The position numbers and the translations under genes were made by a program. 54,331 bases of DNA from Sporisorium sorghi. Lineage: Eukaryota; Basidiomycota; Ustilaginomycetes; Ustilaginales; Ustilaginaceae. Shown piece by piece: positions 54,231-54,331 of the stretch; the first letter of the stretch is position 1; every line of letters starts with the position of its first letter. The notes below the pieces were generated by a model. That model saw nothing but the letters and a program-made list of their open reading frames with translations. It searched no databases and was not told the origin of the DNA. The stretch lies in NCBI GenBank assembly GCA_023212695.1, contig JALCCG010000150.1:1-54331 (forward strand), written 5' to 3'.

Positions 54231-54331
54231 TTTTTGGTTCTCATTGCTCTGTCTTTTTTTTTTTTTTTTTTGGTGCTTTGTGATGCGGGGGAGCGTTGTG
54301 CTGCCCTCGTGTGTATTGTTACTCTGTGATA

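Overview
This window is nuclear DNA of a fungus, most likely a basidiomycete smut (Ustilaginomycotina). The evidence is a set of conserved fungal single-copy genes, short introns (mostly 72-105 nt) with GTRAGT-type donors and CAG/TAG acceptors, several long intron-free ORFs, GC-rich coding third positions that create long antisense shadow ORFs, and intergenic DNA full of poly-T/poly-A runs and CT, CA, CAG and CAT microsatellites. I found no rRNA, tRNA, CRISPR array or prokaryotic operon. The species call is inference.

Layout, left to right. 0.7-5.4 kb: Rho GDI (RDI1), OST2/DAD1 and eRF3 (SUP35). 7.4-12.4 kb: a bZIP gene with a broken frame, TRAPP subunit TRS20/sedlin and an NRC-2/Fpk-type AGC kinase. 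14.6-18.7 kb: a 72-residue mitofissin (ATG44) diverging from a DUF262/GmrSD-like gene. 19.1-21.5 kb: a single-pass membrane protein with a mucin-like ectodomain. 24.7-27.3 kb: a 2OG-Fe(II) oxygenase and a peroxisomal D-amino-acid oxidase sharing a 265 bp divergent promoter. 28.3-29.4 kb: a secreted GH128 glucanase. 33.1-33.9 kb: an orphan disordered protein. 34.6-35.1 kb: a pogo-like MITE with 45 bp inverted repeats. 36.1-41.7 kb: an 1871-residue PXB/PX/DUF3818 protein. 46.0-46.3 kb: a small secreted precursor with four Kex2-bounded peptide repeats. 47.3-54.2 kb: GPI8, an SRSF1-like splicing factor and the polarity scaffold BEM1.

Most genes are housekeeping: ER glycosylation and GPI anchoring, traffic, translation termination, splicing and polarity. 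RDI1, the flippase-type kinase and BEM1 all touch Cdc42 polarity in yeast, but they are interspersed with unrelated genes, so no functional cluster is implied.

The most promising undescribed item is the precursor at 45981-46340. It encodes four near-identical 18-19-residue aromatic peptides separated by RR, KR and KKR. This is the architecture of yeast alpha-factor or of Kex2-processed secreted peptides, in a lineage whose known mating pheromones are farnesylated peptides. Other leads are the DUF262 gene, the three +1 shifts in the bZIP gene, a 10-11 bp periodic GAGGTTG array at 15.8 kb, the roughly 100-residue insertion in sedlin, and a GPI8 that lacks a C-terminal membrane anchor.
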